Shown here: positions 16,474 to 25,277 of the stretch, piece by piece
Layout: every line of letters begins with the position of its first letter
Numbering within the stretch: the first letter of the stretch is position 1
Source of the DNA: Oxynema aestuarii AP17
GTDB taxonomy: Bacteria; Cyanobacteriota; Cyanobacteriia; Cyanobacteriales; Laspinemataceae
Length of the DNA: 64,000 nucleotides
NCBI RefSeq assembly: GCF_012295525.1
Contig: NZ_CP051167.1
Span: forward strand, 2,914,001 to 2,978,000
Direction of reading: 5' to 3'
Program-made: the position numbers and the translations under genes
Notes under the pieces: model-generated
The model's database searches: none
Told to the model about the DNA's origin: nothing
The model's input: the letters and a program-made list of their open reading frames with translations, nothing else

Positions 16474-18942
16474 TTACAGAATCGTGAATACAGAAGCATC
16501 GATCGCGCTGGCGTCAACACCGTTGAGAACGGCAAGCAGTTCGTCGGTTTCTGCGATCCGAATTGCCGTATTTTCACCCATTTGGGCGATCGCCAGGGCT
16601 TCGTAAGTGAGTCCCTCGGTTAAGACCAAAGTATCGCGAGTACCGCCGTTGACGGTGAAATCGACGATCGCATCGGTTCCCATGTCGGGAGAAAGCACGA
16701 ACCAGTCTTTCCCTTGACCGCCAATCAGGGTGTCGTCGCCCCACCCGCCAGTGAGGGTATCGTTATTGGCGCCGCCATCGAGGAAGTCACGACCTGCATC
16801 TCCGTCGAGGCGATCGTTGTTATTGCCTCCGGTCAGGGTATCGTCGCCATCGCCTCCCGCGATCGTGTCATCTCCCGTATCCCCTATGAGTAGGTCATTT
16901 CCGGCTTCACCGGAGAGGCGATCGCTCCCCGAATTACCGCTTAAACTGTCATCGCCACTACCGCCTGTGAAGTTGTCCTCGCCAGAACCGCCCGTTAGGT
17001 TGACCGGGGGATCCGGTTCCGGTTGCGGTTCCGGTTGCGGTTCTTCGACTGGGGGTTCCGGTTGCGGTTCCGGTTGCGGTTCTTCGACTGGGGGTTCTAC
17101 GGGCGTTTCGGCGATCGGTTCTTCGACTGGGGGTTCTACGGGCGTTTCGGCGATCGGTTCTTCGACTGGGGGTTCTACGGGCGTTTCGGCGATCGGTTCG
17201 CTTCCCTCTTGTGGAGAACTCGGACGTTCGGCGGGAGGCGGTGTAACCGGGGTGGGATCTTCCAGAGGGAGAATGACCGTTTCGCCGGGAGTTTCGGTGA
17301 CGGGTTCCGGGGTTTGGGTCGATGGCATCCCCGGGAAACTTTCGGGTTGTGAGATGGTCGGAGTTTCGGCGATCGCCTCCCCGCTAGGAGTAGAGGGGTT
17401 TTCTTCAACAGCAGGTTGAGACGGCGATGGGGATGGCGTTTCTACCACTTCACTCTCGGGTAGATTCGCCTCCGGTTCCGGGTCGGGCATCTCGGCGACT
17501 GGGGTAGGCGTCGGTTCCGCCGGGGTGGTAGGTTCGGCAGTCGGTTCGACGGTCGGCGTGGACGCCGGATCGGTCGGAGTGACCGTAGGACTGACGGTTT
17601 CGGAGAGGTCTTCCGTCTCAAGAGAGGCGATCGCGATCGGAATTTCGATCTCCGGAAGGTTAGGTAGTGAGTTAGTTTCTGTTTGCGGGTTGGGTCGGTT
17701 CGAGTTGCCGTTGGCGTTACCGTTATTCGGGCGATCGGTTTGCGGCGTCGAAACTGGGAGGTTGATTTGGGGAATGGGCGGAATTTGGGGAAGATCGGGT
17801 TGGAAGAAACTCGGACTTCCTTTGAGAACGGCGAGGAGTTCTCCGCTTAGGGCATAGTGAATCAGGGTATCGCTGACGAATTCGTTTTCACCGGGGCTGA
17901 AAGTGAGTTGGTCGAAGCGCAAGTCACCGATAAAGCCGAAATTATCTTTGCTGTGGTCAAAGTTATAGATATATTCAACCCCAAAGCCAACGCCGAGCAT
18001 GAATGTATCGCTTCCAGCACCACTGTATAGGTAGTCGTCATCGCGTCCGCCGAAGAGGACGTTATTATCTTTATCGGCGTAGAGGGTATCTTGTCCTTGA
18101 CCGCCGTGGAGGAGGTCGTTTCCAGTGTGGGCGACAAGCAAATCGTTTTGTTGACCGCCGAGGAGAGTGTCGTCACCGGAGTGACCGTAGAGGGTGTCAT
18201 TTTCCGTGCCCCCTTCGATATAGTCGTTGCCCGCCCCTGCATCGATGAGGTCGTTTCCAGCTTCTCCCCAGACGCGATCGTTGTGAGAACCCGCACTAAT
18301 GCGATCGTTGCCTCCACCACCGAGAATCGAGTCATCCCCAGAACTGCCATCGAGGATATCTTCGCCGTCCCCGCCGTCGAGGGTGTCGTCCCCAGACCGT
18401 CCCTGGATGCTGTCCTTGCCTTCGTTGCCGAGGAGGAAGTCATTATCTTGGCGTCCGTCGAGATAGTCGTTGCCGCGACCGCCGAGAAGGGAATCCGATC
18501 CGGCTTTGCCATCGATAATGTCGTCTCCTCCCAAGCCACTGAGGACGTTGGCGCCGTTATCGCCGATTAAGGTGTCGCTATGTTCGGACCCTTCGATATT
18601 TTCCACGTTGCGAACCACGTCGCCTTCGGCATCACCGCCGAGTCCCCGTCCTGGTTGCAGGTGCATATAGATGGCTTCGGGGGAGTTGTAGTAGGAAACG
18701 GTGTCGTCTCCGGCGCCGCCATCTTGGTAGTCGGCCCCGGCGCCACCCACGAGGGAGTCGTTGCCATCGTCGCCATAGAGTTCGTCGTCTCCGGCGTGTC
18801 CGTAGAGGGTGTCATCGTCACTGCCGCCCCGCATGGAGTCGTTGTCGGCTTCCCCATAGAGGAAGTCGCGACCTTGACCGCCGTCTTGGGAGTCGTTTCC
18901 GGCGCCACCATAGAGGAGGTCTTCGCCGTCATCTCCGGTCAT
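16474..18942 (-). CDS. RTX calcium-binding repeat protein with Pro/Glu-rich linker; 5' end probably lost
   Basis: From the ATG at 18942 this is 822 residues. RTX nonapeptides fill residues about 1-320, followed by an RTX cap-like segment ending GELLAVLKGS. A Pro/Glu/Thr-rich linker (about 375-655) contains three 13-residue repeats of the EPIAETPVEPPVE type. A second RTX block (about 660-750) and a second cap end the protein. Codons upstream of the ATG continue in frame as RTX sequence (SGNDNDLLFG, then GENGDDI) back to about 18990. That stretch has no ATG, GTG or TTG before a TAG near 19055, and no ribosome-binding site stands before the ATG. The 5' end is therefore missing or frameshifted. 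The repeat structure is certain; expression is not. Confidence 0.8.
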   Translation of the reverse strand: MTGDDGEDLLYGGAGNDSQDGGQGRDFLYGEADNDSMRGGSDDDTLYGHAGDDELYGDDGNDSLVGGAGADYQDGGAGDDTVSYYNSPEAIYMHLQPGRGLGGDAEGDVVRNVENIEGSEHSDTLIGDNGANVLSGLGGDDIIDGKAGSDSLLGGRGNDYLDGRQDNDFLLGNEGKDSIQGRSGDDTLDGGDGEDILDGSSGDDSILGGGGNDRISAGSHNDRVWGEAGNDLIDAGAGNDYIEGGTENDTLYGHSGDDTLLGGQQNDLLVAHTGNDLLHGGQGQDTLYADKDNNVLFGGRDDDYLYSGAGSDTFMLGVGFGVEYIYNFDHSKDNFGFIGDLRFDQLTFSPGENEFVSDTLIHYALSGELLAVLKGSPSFFQPDLPQIPPIPQINLPVSTPQTDRPNNGNANGNSNRPNPQTETNSLPNLPEIEIPIAIASLETEDLSETVSPTVTPTDPASTPTVEPTAEPTTPAEPTPTPVAEMPDPEPEANLPESEVVETPSPSPSQPAVEENPSTPSGEAIAETPTISQPESFPGMPSTQTPEPVTETPGETVILPLEDPTPVTPPPAERPSSPQEGSEPIAETPVEPPVEEPIAETPVEPPVEEPIAETPVEPPVEEPQPEPQPEPPVEEPQPEPQPEPDPPVNLTGGSGEDNFTGGSGDDSLSGNSGSDRLSGEAGNDLLIGDTGDDTIAGGDGDDTLTGGNNNDRLDGDAGRDFLDGGANNDTLTGGWGDDTLIGGQGKDWFVLSPDMGTDAIVDFTVNGGTRDTLVLTEGLTYEALAIAQMGENTAIRIAETDELLAVLNGVDASAIDASVFTIL
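17096..17204 (-). repeat. 39-bp coding tandem repeat in the RTX linker
   Basis: Units start at 17096, 17135 and 17174, an exact 39-bp period coding a 13-residue Pro/Glu-rich unit. A shorter Pro-Gln-Pro-Glu repeat lies beside it at about 17020-17090. Confidence 0.9.
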
Positions 18943-19104
18943 GATGTCGTCGCCGTTTTCGCCAAAGAGGAGGTCGTTGTCGTTGCCACTAGGGTGCTGG
19001 GCGGCGCACCAAACAAGGATTTCAGCTTTTGTAAATGTATTGTCTCTTGGCTATCGTAGTGCTATATAAGCAAAAACTATCAACGATTGATTTTAACTTC
19101 AATA

Positions 19105-19139
19105 CAAAAATCCCCCAAGCTAACTTAGGAGATTTTATC
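19105..19139 (-). terminator. Intrinsic terminator of the thioester-type RTX gene
   Basis: On the minus strand AATCTCCTAAG pairs with CTTGGGGGATT through a TTAG loop (mostly Watson-Crick, some G-T) and is followed by a T-run. It lies about 40 bp after the stop codon at 19181. Confidence 0.7.
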
Positions 19140-19180
19140 TTGTTCAAATTCAAATTAATTAAAGAAGAAGCTTAATTAAT

Positions 19181-21130
19181 TTAAACTAAGAAGAAATCTT
19201 TTTCCTTCAGTTGATTGGCATCAACATCAGTCAAGGTCATTAAGAGTTCACCATTAGCTGAAATTAAAACATCACTGCCATCTTGCATGATATTCAGCAT
19301 ATCGAAAGAAAGACCCCCATCTAAACCAATTTGATCTTTACCGTCACCGAAATCTTCAATGATATCAACACCATCTCCAGGACTAATGATGAAGGCATCA
19401 TTTCCTTTTCCTCCGACTAAGACATCGTTGCCTTCACCACCGATTAATATATCTGGTGAACTACCGCCAAAGATAGTATCATTGCCACCATTGCCTGTGA
19501 TAACATCTTGCCCATTACCACCATGAAAATATTCGTTACAATTTTTCCCGTCTGGAAATGGATCGTTATTTTTCAAAACTGATACAGGCAAAATGTAATT
19601 AACAAATAACCCATCTGGATCTGTTGCACGGATGGTAATTTCCGCATCACCAGGAACATTTTTTCCTTGCAGACTGTAATCTAAGGTTAAAAGACCTGTT
19701 TGAGCGTCAATACTAATAGCATCAAACAATTCAGGATTAGTATTGTTCTCAATCGTAAGCGTTAATTCGCTATCATCGTTATCTGCATCTTCAAAAATGT
19801 CAAACAGATTAAGAACTGTATCAGGAGAGTTTTTAGTCACATAAACCCCACACAGTCTTTTTTCGGTAATCTTAGGAATAGCTTTACCCCAATAATGAGC
19901 ATCATCACTATCACTTAGATTTCGATCCATATAACTGGTATTAACCGTTCCAGTATTCGTATGCTGTGCGGGTTCCCAAGGAACAGTAAGAGTATATTCT
20001 TTAACTTCTCCAACTCCTAATAAATCAATGGTGATATCTGTTCCAGCAGCATCGCCGTTAAGATCGTAATCACTGTCAGAAAGAATGACATTAGTTAAGT
20101 CAACATTTCCAGTATTAGTGACGACGAATTTAAAAACAGGATCGGATGTGCCTTCAATGAGAGCTGGACCAGTAGGATTGTCAGCATCATGCCAAGTTTC
20201 ACCACCATCGACTGAGACTAATTTTTCTAAGTCAATCTCAGGTGCTGCACCAAAGTAGTTAGCATCATCTCGATCGCCAACATTACGAGTTGTATTGGTT
20301 ATATCAATATAACTGGCGTTAGCAGACGCTGTATTTGTATGTTGCCCTAATTCCCAAGGAGCAGTAATTATATATTCCTTCGTTTCTCCTACTGCTAACG
20401 AATTAATAGTAATATCTGTTCCAGGAGCATCGCCATTAAGATCGTACACAGTATCAGATACGGTGATATTGCTTAAATGGACATCACCTGTATTTTCAAC
20501 CACAAACTTAAAAAATGGATCGAATGTGTCTTGAAGAGAAATAGGGCCGCTAGGATTATCAGCGTCGTGCCAGGTTTTTCCTCCATCAGTAGATACATAT
20601 TTTTCAATATCAAGAGCTGGATTTTCAGGAATATCTGGAGTAATAATTACAACTTGTCCTCCACTTTGAGGCTCTAAAATTATTACAACATTATCATCAG
20701 CATTAGGAACAAAACCATTTCCATTTTGCAAGGCTTGTTGACGAATATAATTTGAATCTACATCGTTAGTTCCTGGAAAAATACTATTTCCTTCATCGAT
20801 TAAAGACCAAATGGCATTTTGCACTTCTTCCCCTTGGAATCCATTCCCTTCAGGAGATTGTGTAGAATTCCAATTTTTATTCAAAATCCAATTAATTGAA
20901 TCTAAATTTTCTTCATTAATTCTACTCAGAATATTTTGAGATAGTGACCCATAACTCGAATAGACATTTGCTATGCCGTCACTAGGTGGCGTTCCCCAAT
21001 CAATACACCAACCATTATGAACGCCATCGATAGAAGTACCATCATTAATGGTAATTTTCCAGTAACTTTGATTGTTTTGTTCAACGTCAATGTAGACGCT
21101 ATCAGGCAAAATTGTTGAGTAAGTAACCAT
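19181..21130 (-). CDS. AT-rich RTX adhesin-like protein with a possible thioester head domain
   Basis: This 649-residue protein has an N-terminal domain (about 1-165) carrying the two hallmarks of thioester adhesin domains: Cys42 in GWCIDWG and Gln104 in EVQNAIW. In Gram-positive TED adhesins a Cys-Gln thioester bonds covalently to surfaces. Two repeats follow (about 175-290 and 295-410), each opening with an EKxVSxDGGxTWHDADNP pattern; they resemble DUF11/CARDB-type beta domains. About 420-530 is a cadherin-like domain, and about 535-600 holds RTX repeats with a C-terminal cap. RTX implies type I export. The gene contains no complete HIP1 site and is clearly more AT-rich than its neighbours, which suggests recent acquisition. 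ATG start; the thioester reading is an inference. Confidence 0.75.
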   Translation of the reverse strand: MVTYSTILPDSVYIDVEQNNQSYWKITINDGTSIDGVHNGWCIDWGTPPSDGIANVYSSYGSLSQNILSRINEENLDSINWILNKNWNSTQSPEGNGFQGEEVQNAIWSLIDEGNSIFPGTNDVDSNYIRQQALQNGNGFVPNADDNVVIILEPQSGGQVVIITPDIPENPALDIEKYVSTDGGKTWHDADNPSGPISLQDTFDPFFKFVVENTGDVHLSNITVSDTVYDLNGDAPGTDITINSLAVGETKEYIITAPWELGQHTNTASANASYIDITNTTRNVGDRDDANYFGAAPEIDLEKLVSVDGGETWHDADNPTGPALIEGTSDPVFKFVVTNTGNVDLTNVILSDSDYDLNGDAAGTDITIDLLGVGEVKEYTLTVPWEPAQHTNTGTVNTSYMDRNLSDSDDAHYWGKAIPKITEKRLCGVYVTKNSPDTVLNLFDIFEDADNDDSELTLTIENNTNPELFDAISIDAQTGLLTLDYSLQGKNVPGDAEITIRATDPDGLFVNYILPVSVLKNNDPFPDGKNCNEYFHGGNGQDVITGNGGNDTIFGGSSPDILIGGEGNDVLVGGKGNDAFIISPGDGVDIIEDFGDGKDQIGLDGGLSFDMLNIMQDGSDVLISANGELLMTLTDVDANQLKEKDFFLV

Positions 21131-21190
21131 GATTCAAGATTAATGTACTAGATTGAACAAATGACAAATGAAATAAGAGAACCTTTGATA

Positions 21191-21667
21191 TCAAAAGCCT
21201 TTAATGCCGTCCTCTTGTAAGCCTATCGCGGTGGGTTGAGGCAGGCATGGGACACTGCCCTCTACAGAGATTTGGTTTTTGGTGGTAGGGGCTTTTCCGT
21301 AGGCGGTGGTTGCCCCGATTGATTTTGGGGTTGTGGGCGATCGCGATCGAGGTTGGAAACGGGGTTTATTAAGAAAATCTTGAGAAAAATAAATCGTATT
21401 ATTTTCCCCGGCATAAGCAGCATTGGCGCCACTGAGTTGGCTGCCGGTGAGGATTTCGATTTGGGGAAGTGAGGCAAAATCCCCGTTACTCCACTGCTGC
21501 TGGATGACCGCTAACCCATTGGCATCATAGTCATTGCCAAAAGCGGTTTCAATCTTGGCCAGAAATTCTTGACTTTTGGCGAATTCAGTTAAGATGCTTT
21601 GGACATTTTCCAGGGATTCGTCTAGTAGGGTTGCGTAAGGTTGGTTGGTTGTATTTGTGTTAGACAT
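21191..21667 (-). pseudogene. Truncated N-terminal fragment of a large cyanobacterial surface protein
   Basis: Residues 1-103 read like the N-terminal domain that opens many large cyanobacterial RTX or VCBS proteins (the LAKIETAFGNDYDANGL region, the LPQIEIL motif, the YFSQDFLN motif). In those proteins the next segment normally carries an EEIGH-type histidine motif. Here the sequence changes abruptly after NKP to a Pro/Thr-rich tail encoded by interspersed repeat DNA, and ends at residue 158. The gene was apparently cut by repeat insertion or recombination. An ATG is present with a purine-rich stretch before it, so the fragment could still be translated. Confidence 0.6.
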
Positions 21668-21689
21668 GGTTTTTTTCCTCTTGGTTTGA

Positions 21690-21955
21690 ATCCCCCCTAG
21701 CCCCCCTTTGAAAGGGGGGGACCGGAAGGGGTTGTGGGTTGTGGGTTGTGGGTTGGATCCCCCCTAGCCCCCCTTAAAAACGCCACTCGGGACCGGAAGG
21801 GGTTTTCTCTGAAGTCCCCCTTATTAAGGGGGATTTAGGGGGATTTTTCCGATATTGAGTTAGTTGGGATCCCCCCTGGCCCCCCTTGATAAGGGGGGGA
21901 CCGGAAAGGGTTTTCTCTGAAGTCCCCCTTAACAAGGGGGATTTAGGGGGATCGT
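21690..21955. repeat. Cluster of C-rich/G-rich interspersed repeats
   Basis: Five or more blocks of the CCCCCCTAGCCCCCCTT and GGGGGATTTAGGGGGAT types alternate in both orientations, separated by GGACCGGAAGGGG and TTTTCTCTGAAGT segments. A TTGTGGG tandem occurs near 21730. It belongs to the same family as the repeats at 11331-11616. Confidence 0.85.
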
Positions 21956-22841
21956 TTCGATTCGCAGGTTATGGGCGATTCTCGTGGGGTGGGTTCCTCC
22001 CTTGAGGGTCTGTATGGGTTTATTGGTAAAGCGTCACCTGTTTTATGCACTTCGTTCTTGTCATCCCAAAAATTAATTGATGTTAATGGGTCTGAACTTC
22101 GATCGCCCTTGGCACAATCTAGGGATCCTCTCCATAAAAATCCCCTGCTCAATGTCATAAAACAGTGAGTTCCGGTCAGGTTGCCTAGGGTTTGAATCGA
22201 TCTCAAACTCCACAAGCAACCTTATTCAATGTCTTCAATTTTTAGACGGTAAGAGTGCAACTCCCCTTTTTGATTCGGCTGGCTGGGACTTGCGGCACCC
22301 ACGAAGCGTGTCCGACAAGTAACTTGAGTTGACTGGCTCTAGCTCCGTAATTCTACGGTGAGAATTAATATCCCACTGTTTTTACTTTCCCAGAAATTTT
22401 TTATTTAAAGTTCTTGTAAAGTTGGTAGCGCTTCTGGGGATTTTACTGATTCTAAATGAGAGTAAAACTCTAACTTTGATGAAGTTTTGGAGTAAAATGC
22501 TCGAAAATATCTCTAAAAACAGCAATTTTACGGAAATTTATTCTAAAATTTGGGTAAAGATTATTAAAGTATGTGAAATAACCAATCGATCTAGAAGTTA
22601 GGAATCTTTACTCTACTCCGTGGGATACTTACCGAAACTCCCTCTTGTTACTCCGGCGCCCCCGTACAATTGACGATGAAACCTCAACTTTTTTGTTATA
22701 TCGGTGGCGCCACTGGGTTTGTTCTGGACGGGCGCCCTCACGGGTGTCGCATTGATGTTTAAACTGAGGTCTTGCGGAAAGTGACTCCCCCTAGGGTGGG
22801 TCAAATACCCACCCTACATAGATAGATTGAAACCAGATCGC
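21956..22841. other. Unassigned region, probable remnants of mobile or repeat elements
   Basis: No credible gene is present. The segment 22240-22375 reads like the tail of a decayed coding sequence followed by a CCGTAATTCTACGG hairpin, somewhat like the right end of IS200/IS605 elements; this is only an impression. The segment 22650-22760 has several GGCGCC palindromes. 22400-22600 is plain AT-rich sequence with no HIP1 site. Confidence 0.3.
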
Positions 22842-23726
22842 CTATGCACCCAGATAGCGGCGGACGAAACTTTCCAGGGTCTCCAACTTGAAATCGAACG
22901 TGCTTTCTAACCGTTCGATTTCCTCTGGAGTGCAGAAAAACTCATTCGCCAATAACACGCGCAAAGTTCCGAGGGACTTTTGTAAATCGGGATTGACAAA
23001 TCCTAAAATACCCCGAACGCCGTCAAACACCGTTAACGGCGGATTGATAACGAAGGGTTCGCGATTGAAAATGCGGCCAAAAATGCGCGGGAGTTCGCCG
23101 CGAGATAGCACTTCGGGTCCGCCGACGGCAAAGATTTGACGGGTCGCCGCTTCTAGGGTGACCGAATCGACGGCTATTTTGGCTAAATCGTCGGTACTGA
23201 CGGGAGACGTGCGATTTTTCATGTCTCCTACACTCAGGTAAATCCCGGTTTCTTTGACTCGTTCGGCGAGGGGTAGCAAGTTAGAGGCAAAACCGGAGGG
23301 ACGCAAAATGGTATAATTCAAACCGCTATTTTGCAGGTATTTCTCGACTTCTCGCTTGGCTTTGAAGACGGGGGAATCTTCGTAGCCACGATCGCACCCC
23401 AAGACGGAAATAAACACGAAATGCTTGACTCCACAGGCTTTCGCGCAATCGATTAACTCGATATTCGCCCGATAATCCAAGGCTTGGGCGCCGCCACTGG
23501 CTTCGTTCGACCCGTGGGCGCTGATGATATAATCGACGCCTTGGGTGGCTTTATGGATGTCCCGTTCTTCGGTTAAATCGCCGATGAATATATCTGCGCC
23601 TCGGTTCTCTAGTTCGCCGTAACGGGAAGTTAAACGCACGAATGCTCTCACTTTTTGGTCTCGTTCTCTCAGCACTCGCACGATACGCCGTCCGAGTCCG
23701 CCTGTGGCACCTGTCACTAAGTACAT
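22842..23726 (-). CDS. Atypical short-chain dehydrogenase (NmrA/Ycf39-like NAD(P)H-binding protein)
   Basis: This 294-residue protein opens with the dinucleotide-binding motif TGATGGLGRRIV (GxxGxxG at residues 5-11). It has a typical second strand with Arg27/Arg31 suited to NADP, and the VKHFVFISVLG strand. There is no YxxxK catalytic pair in the usual place, as in atypical SDRs of the NmrA/HSCARG type. Cyanobacterial relatives include Ycf39-like photosystem assembly factors, but this is a broad family and I do not assign a specific role. ATG start. It stands alone on the minus strand with large spacers on both sides. Confidence 0.8.
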   Translation of the reverse strand: MYLVTGATGGLGRRIVRVLRERDQKVRAFVRLTSRYGELENRGADIFIGDLTEERDIHKATQGVDYIISAHGSNEASGGAQALDYRANIELIDCAKACGVKHFVFISVLGCDRGYEDSPVFKAKREVEKYLQNSGLNYTILRPSGFASNLLPLAERVKETGIYLSVGDMKNRTSPVSTDDLAKIAVDSVTLEAATRQIFAVGGPEVLSRGELPRIFGRIFNREPFVINPPLTVFDGVRGILGFVNPDLQKSLGTLRVLLANEFFCTPEEIERLESTFDFKLETLESFVRRYLGA

Positions 23727-24367
23727 TTGTTAAACTCCTTTTGCACTTGTCGTTCGTCAACGGGGCGGGGGATGCCCGATTTTCAATTACAATTTAGCAA
23801 AAGCTTTGAAAATTGACCGATCGCCCCTCCGGATATCGGCGCGAGGGTCGGTGAATTGAGGGTTGCGATCGCCATCCGAACGAAGTCTGACTTCCTATTT
23901 CAAGACTTAGCCTAACATTCCCTAAAATTAATGGAAATTGGAACGGGAAAGAAGAGAACATGTCTGGTTTGAATTCACTGAGGCGATCGCAAATTAGTGG
24001 GAAGATCGATCGGTTTTCTTACCAATGTAAAAAATGGTTTGAGTTGACTCTGTAGGGGTTTTTTGATGTTTTCTCGATCGACAGTCTTCTAAATTAGACC
24101 GATTTTCAAAAATAATGAGAGAGATCGAGGGGAGGGACACGGCAGTGCCGTGTCCTTACAAGAGATTTATCTCCATCGAGGTTTTACAAAAATGCTATAA
24201 ACCCCTCTAATTTTTTCAATCTTCCACGGCTGACACCAGTCTTGAATCAATGCGAGCGAAATTTCCAAACGTTCTTCGATTTTGCTCAAAATTGGTCGAA
24301 ATTGGGATGAAATTCAACTCAACCGATCGCGGCGCCCCGGTCTATAATTCCAATCTAGAATTCTACT
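23727..24367. other. Spacer with a 21-bp perfect palindrome at 24135-24155
   Basis: No gene was recognised. GGACACGGCA and TGCCGTGTCC flank a single G (24135-24155), a common type of cyanobacterial interspersed palindrome. The remainder has scattered HIP1 sites. Confidence 0.5.
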
Positions 24368-25150
24368 CTACAATTCTAAAACAACTGGCGTATGATCGCT
24401 CGGTCTTTCCAGTCGGCGCGGGGCAATATCGATCGCGCAATGGCGGGCGCGATCGCGCAGAGCAGGTGTGAGATAATGATGGTCGATCCGCCAGCCGCGA
24501 TTGTTAGCGAAACCGCCTCGGCGATAGTCCCACCAACTATAATGACCGCCGTCCTCGTGGAATTTACGGAAAATATCGATAAATCCTAAATCGAGAATCT
24601 GGGTTTGGAGGGCTTCGCGTTCCGCCGGAGACGCCATAATATCCGTATCTTTCGTATCGCGGTAGACATCGCGATCGTCGGGAGCGATGTTAAAATCGCC
24701 GCAGATACAAATTTTATCGGTCCGATCGCCCGTGGCCTTCAGATAGTCGTGGAGGACTTGCAACCACTGCAATTTATACTCATACTTGTCGCTACCGACG
24801 GCAGACCCGTTAGGAACGTAGAGATTGACGATGCGGACATCTTCTAAGGTCGCGGCGATCGCCCGTTTTTGGAGATCGAATTCGGCAACGGCATCGCCTA
24901 AAAGAGAGGAAAAGCCGATCGCCACGTCGGACATCGGCGTTTGACTGAATAAAGCGACCCCGTTATACGACTTTTGGCCGGAAATATATAAGTGATAGCC
25001 CAAGTCCTCGAAAGGCGATCGGGGAAAATCTCGATCGACGACCTTCGTTTCTTGCAAGCAAAGAACATCCACGGGGTTCGCTTGCAACCAGTTCGTCACC
25101 TGTTCGGCGCGAGTGCGAATAGAATTGACATTCCAAGTGGCGATTTTCAT
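24368..25150 (-). CDS. xth: Exodeoxyribonuclease III
   Basis: This 260-residue protein has the full exonuclease III/AP endonuclease motif set: the N-terminal TWNVNSIR, LCLQETK with the metal-binding Glu, NLYVPNG, the ICGDFNIAP catalytic Asp-Asn pair, and the C-terminal WRIDHHYLTP and SDHTPVV with the catalytic His. Members repair abasic sites and blocked 3' ends in DNA. Length and motif order are normal for the family. ATG start; monocistronic. Confidence 0.95.
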   Translation of the reverse strand: MKIATWNVNSIRTRAEQVTNWLQANPVDVLCLQETKVVDRDFPRSPFEDLGYHLYISGQKSYNGVALFSQTPMSDVAIGFSSLLGDAVAEFDLQKRAIAATLEDVRIVNLYVPNGSAVGSDKYEYKLQWLQVLHDYLKATGDRTDKICICGDFNIAPDDRDVYRDTKDTDIMASPAEREALQTQILDLGFIDIFRKFHEDGGHYSWWDYRRGGFANNRGWRIDHHYLTPALRDRARHCAIDIAPRRLERPSDHTPVVLEL

Positions 25151-25277
25151 CGAAATTCAGGATAGATAGAGATTTCGCATCTTAGCAGAAAGCCTGTGGG
25201 GCGGGCATCTGGCCCGCCATCCACTGAAGCCACCGAAGCTATCTACAAACAGGAAATCCCATCTGCGCCCGCAGTTC

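Noticed and set aside
22240-22375. Possible TnpB C-terminus and IS200/IS605 right end
   Set aside because: Only about 20 codons and one hairpin suggest it; no zinc-ribbon motif or transposase is present.
22613-22804. 63-codon minus-strand frame
   Set aside because: Composition is dominated by GGCGCC palindromes; no ribosome-binding site and no recognisable fold.
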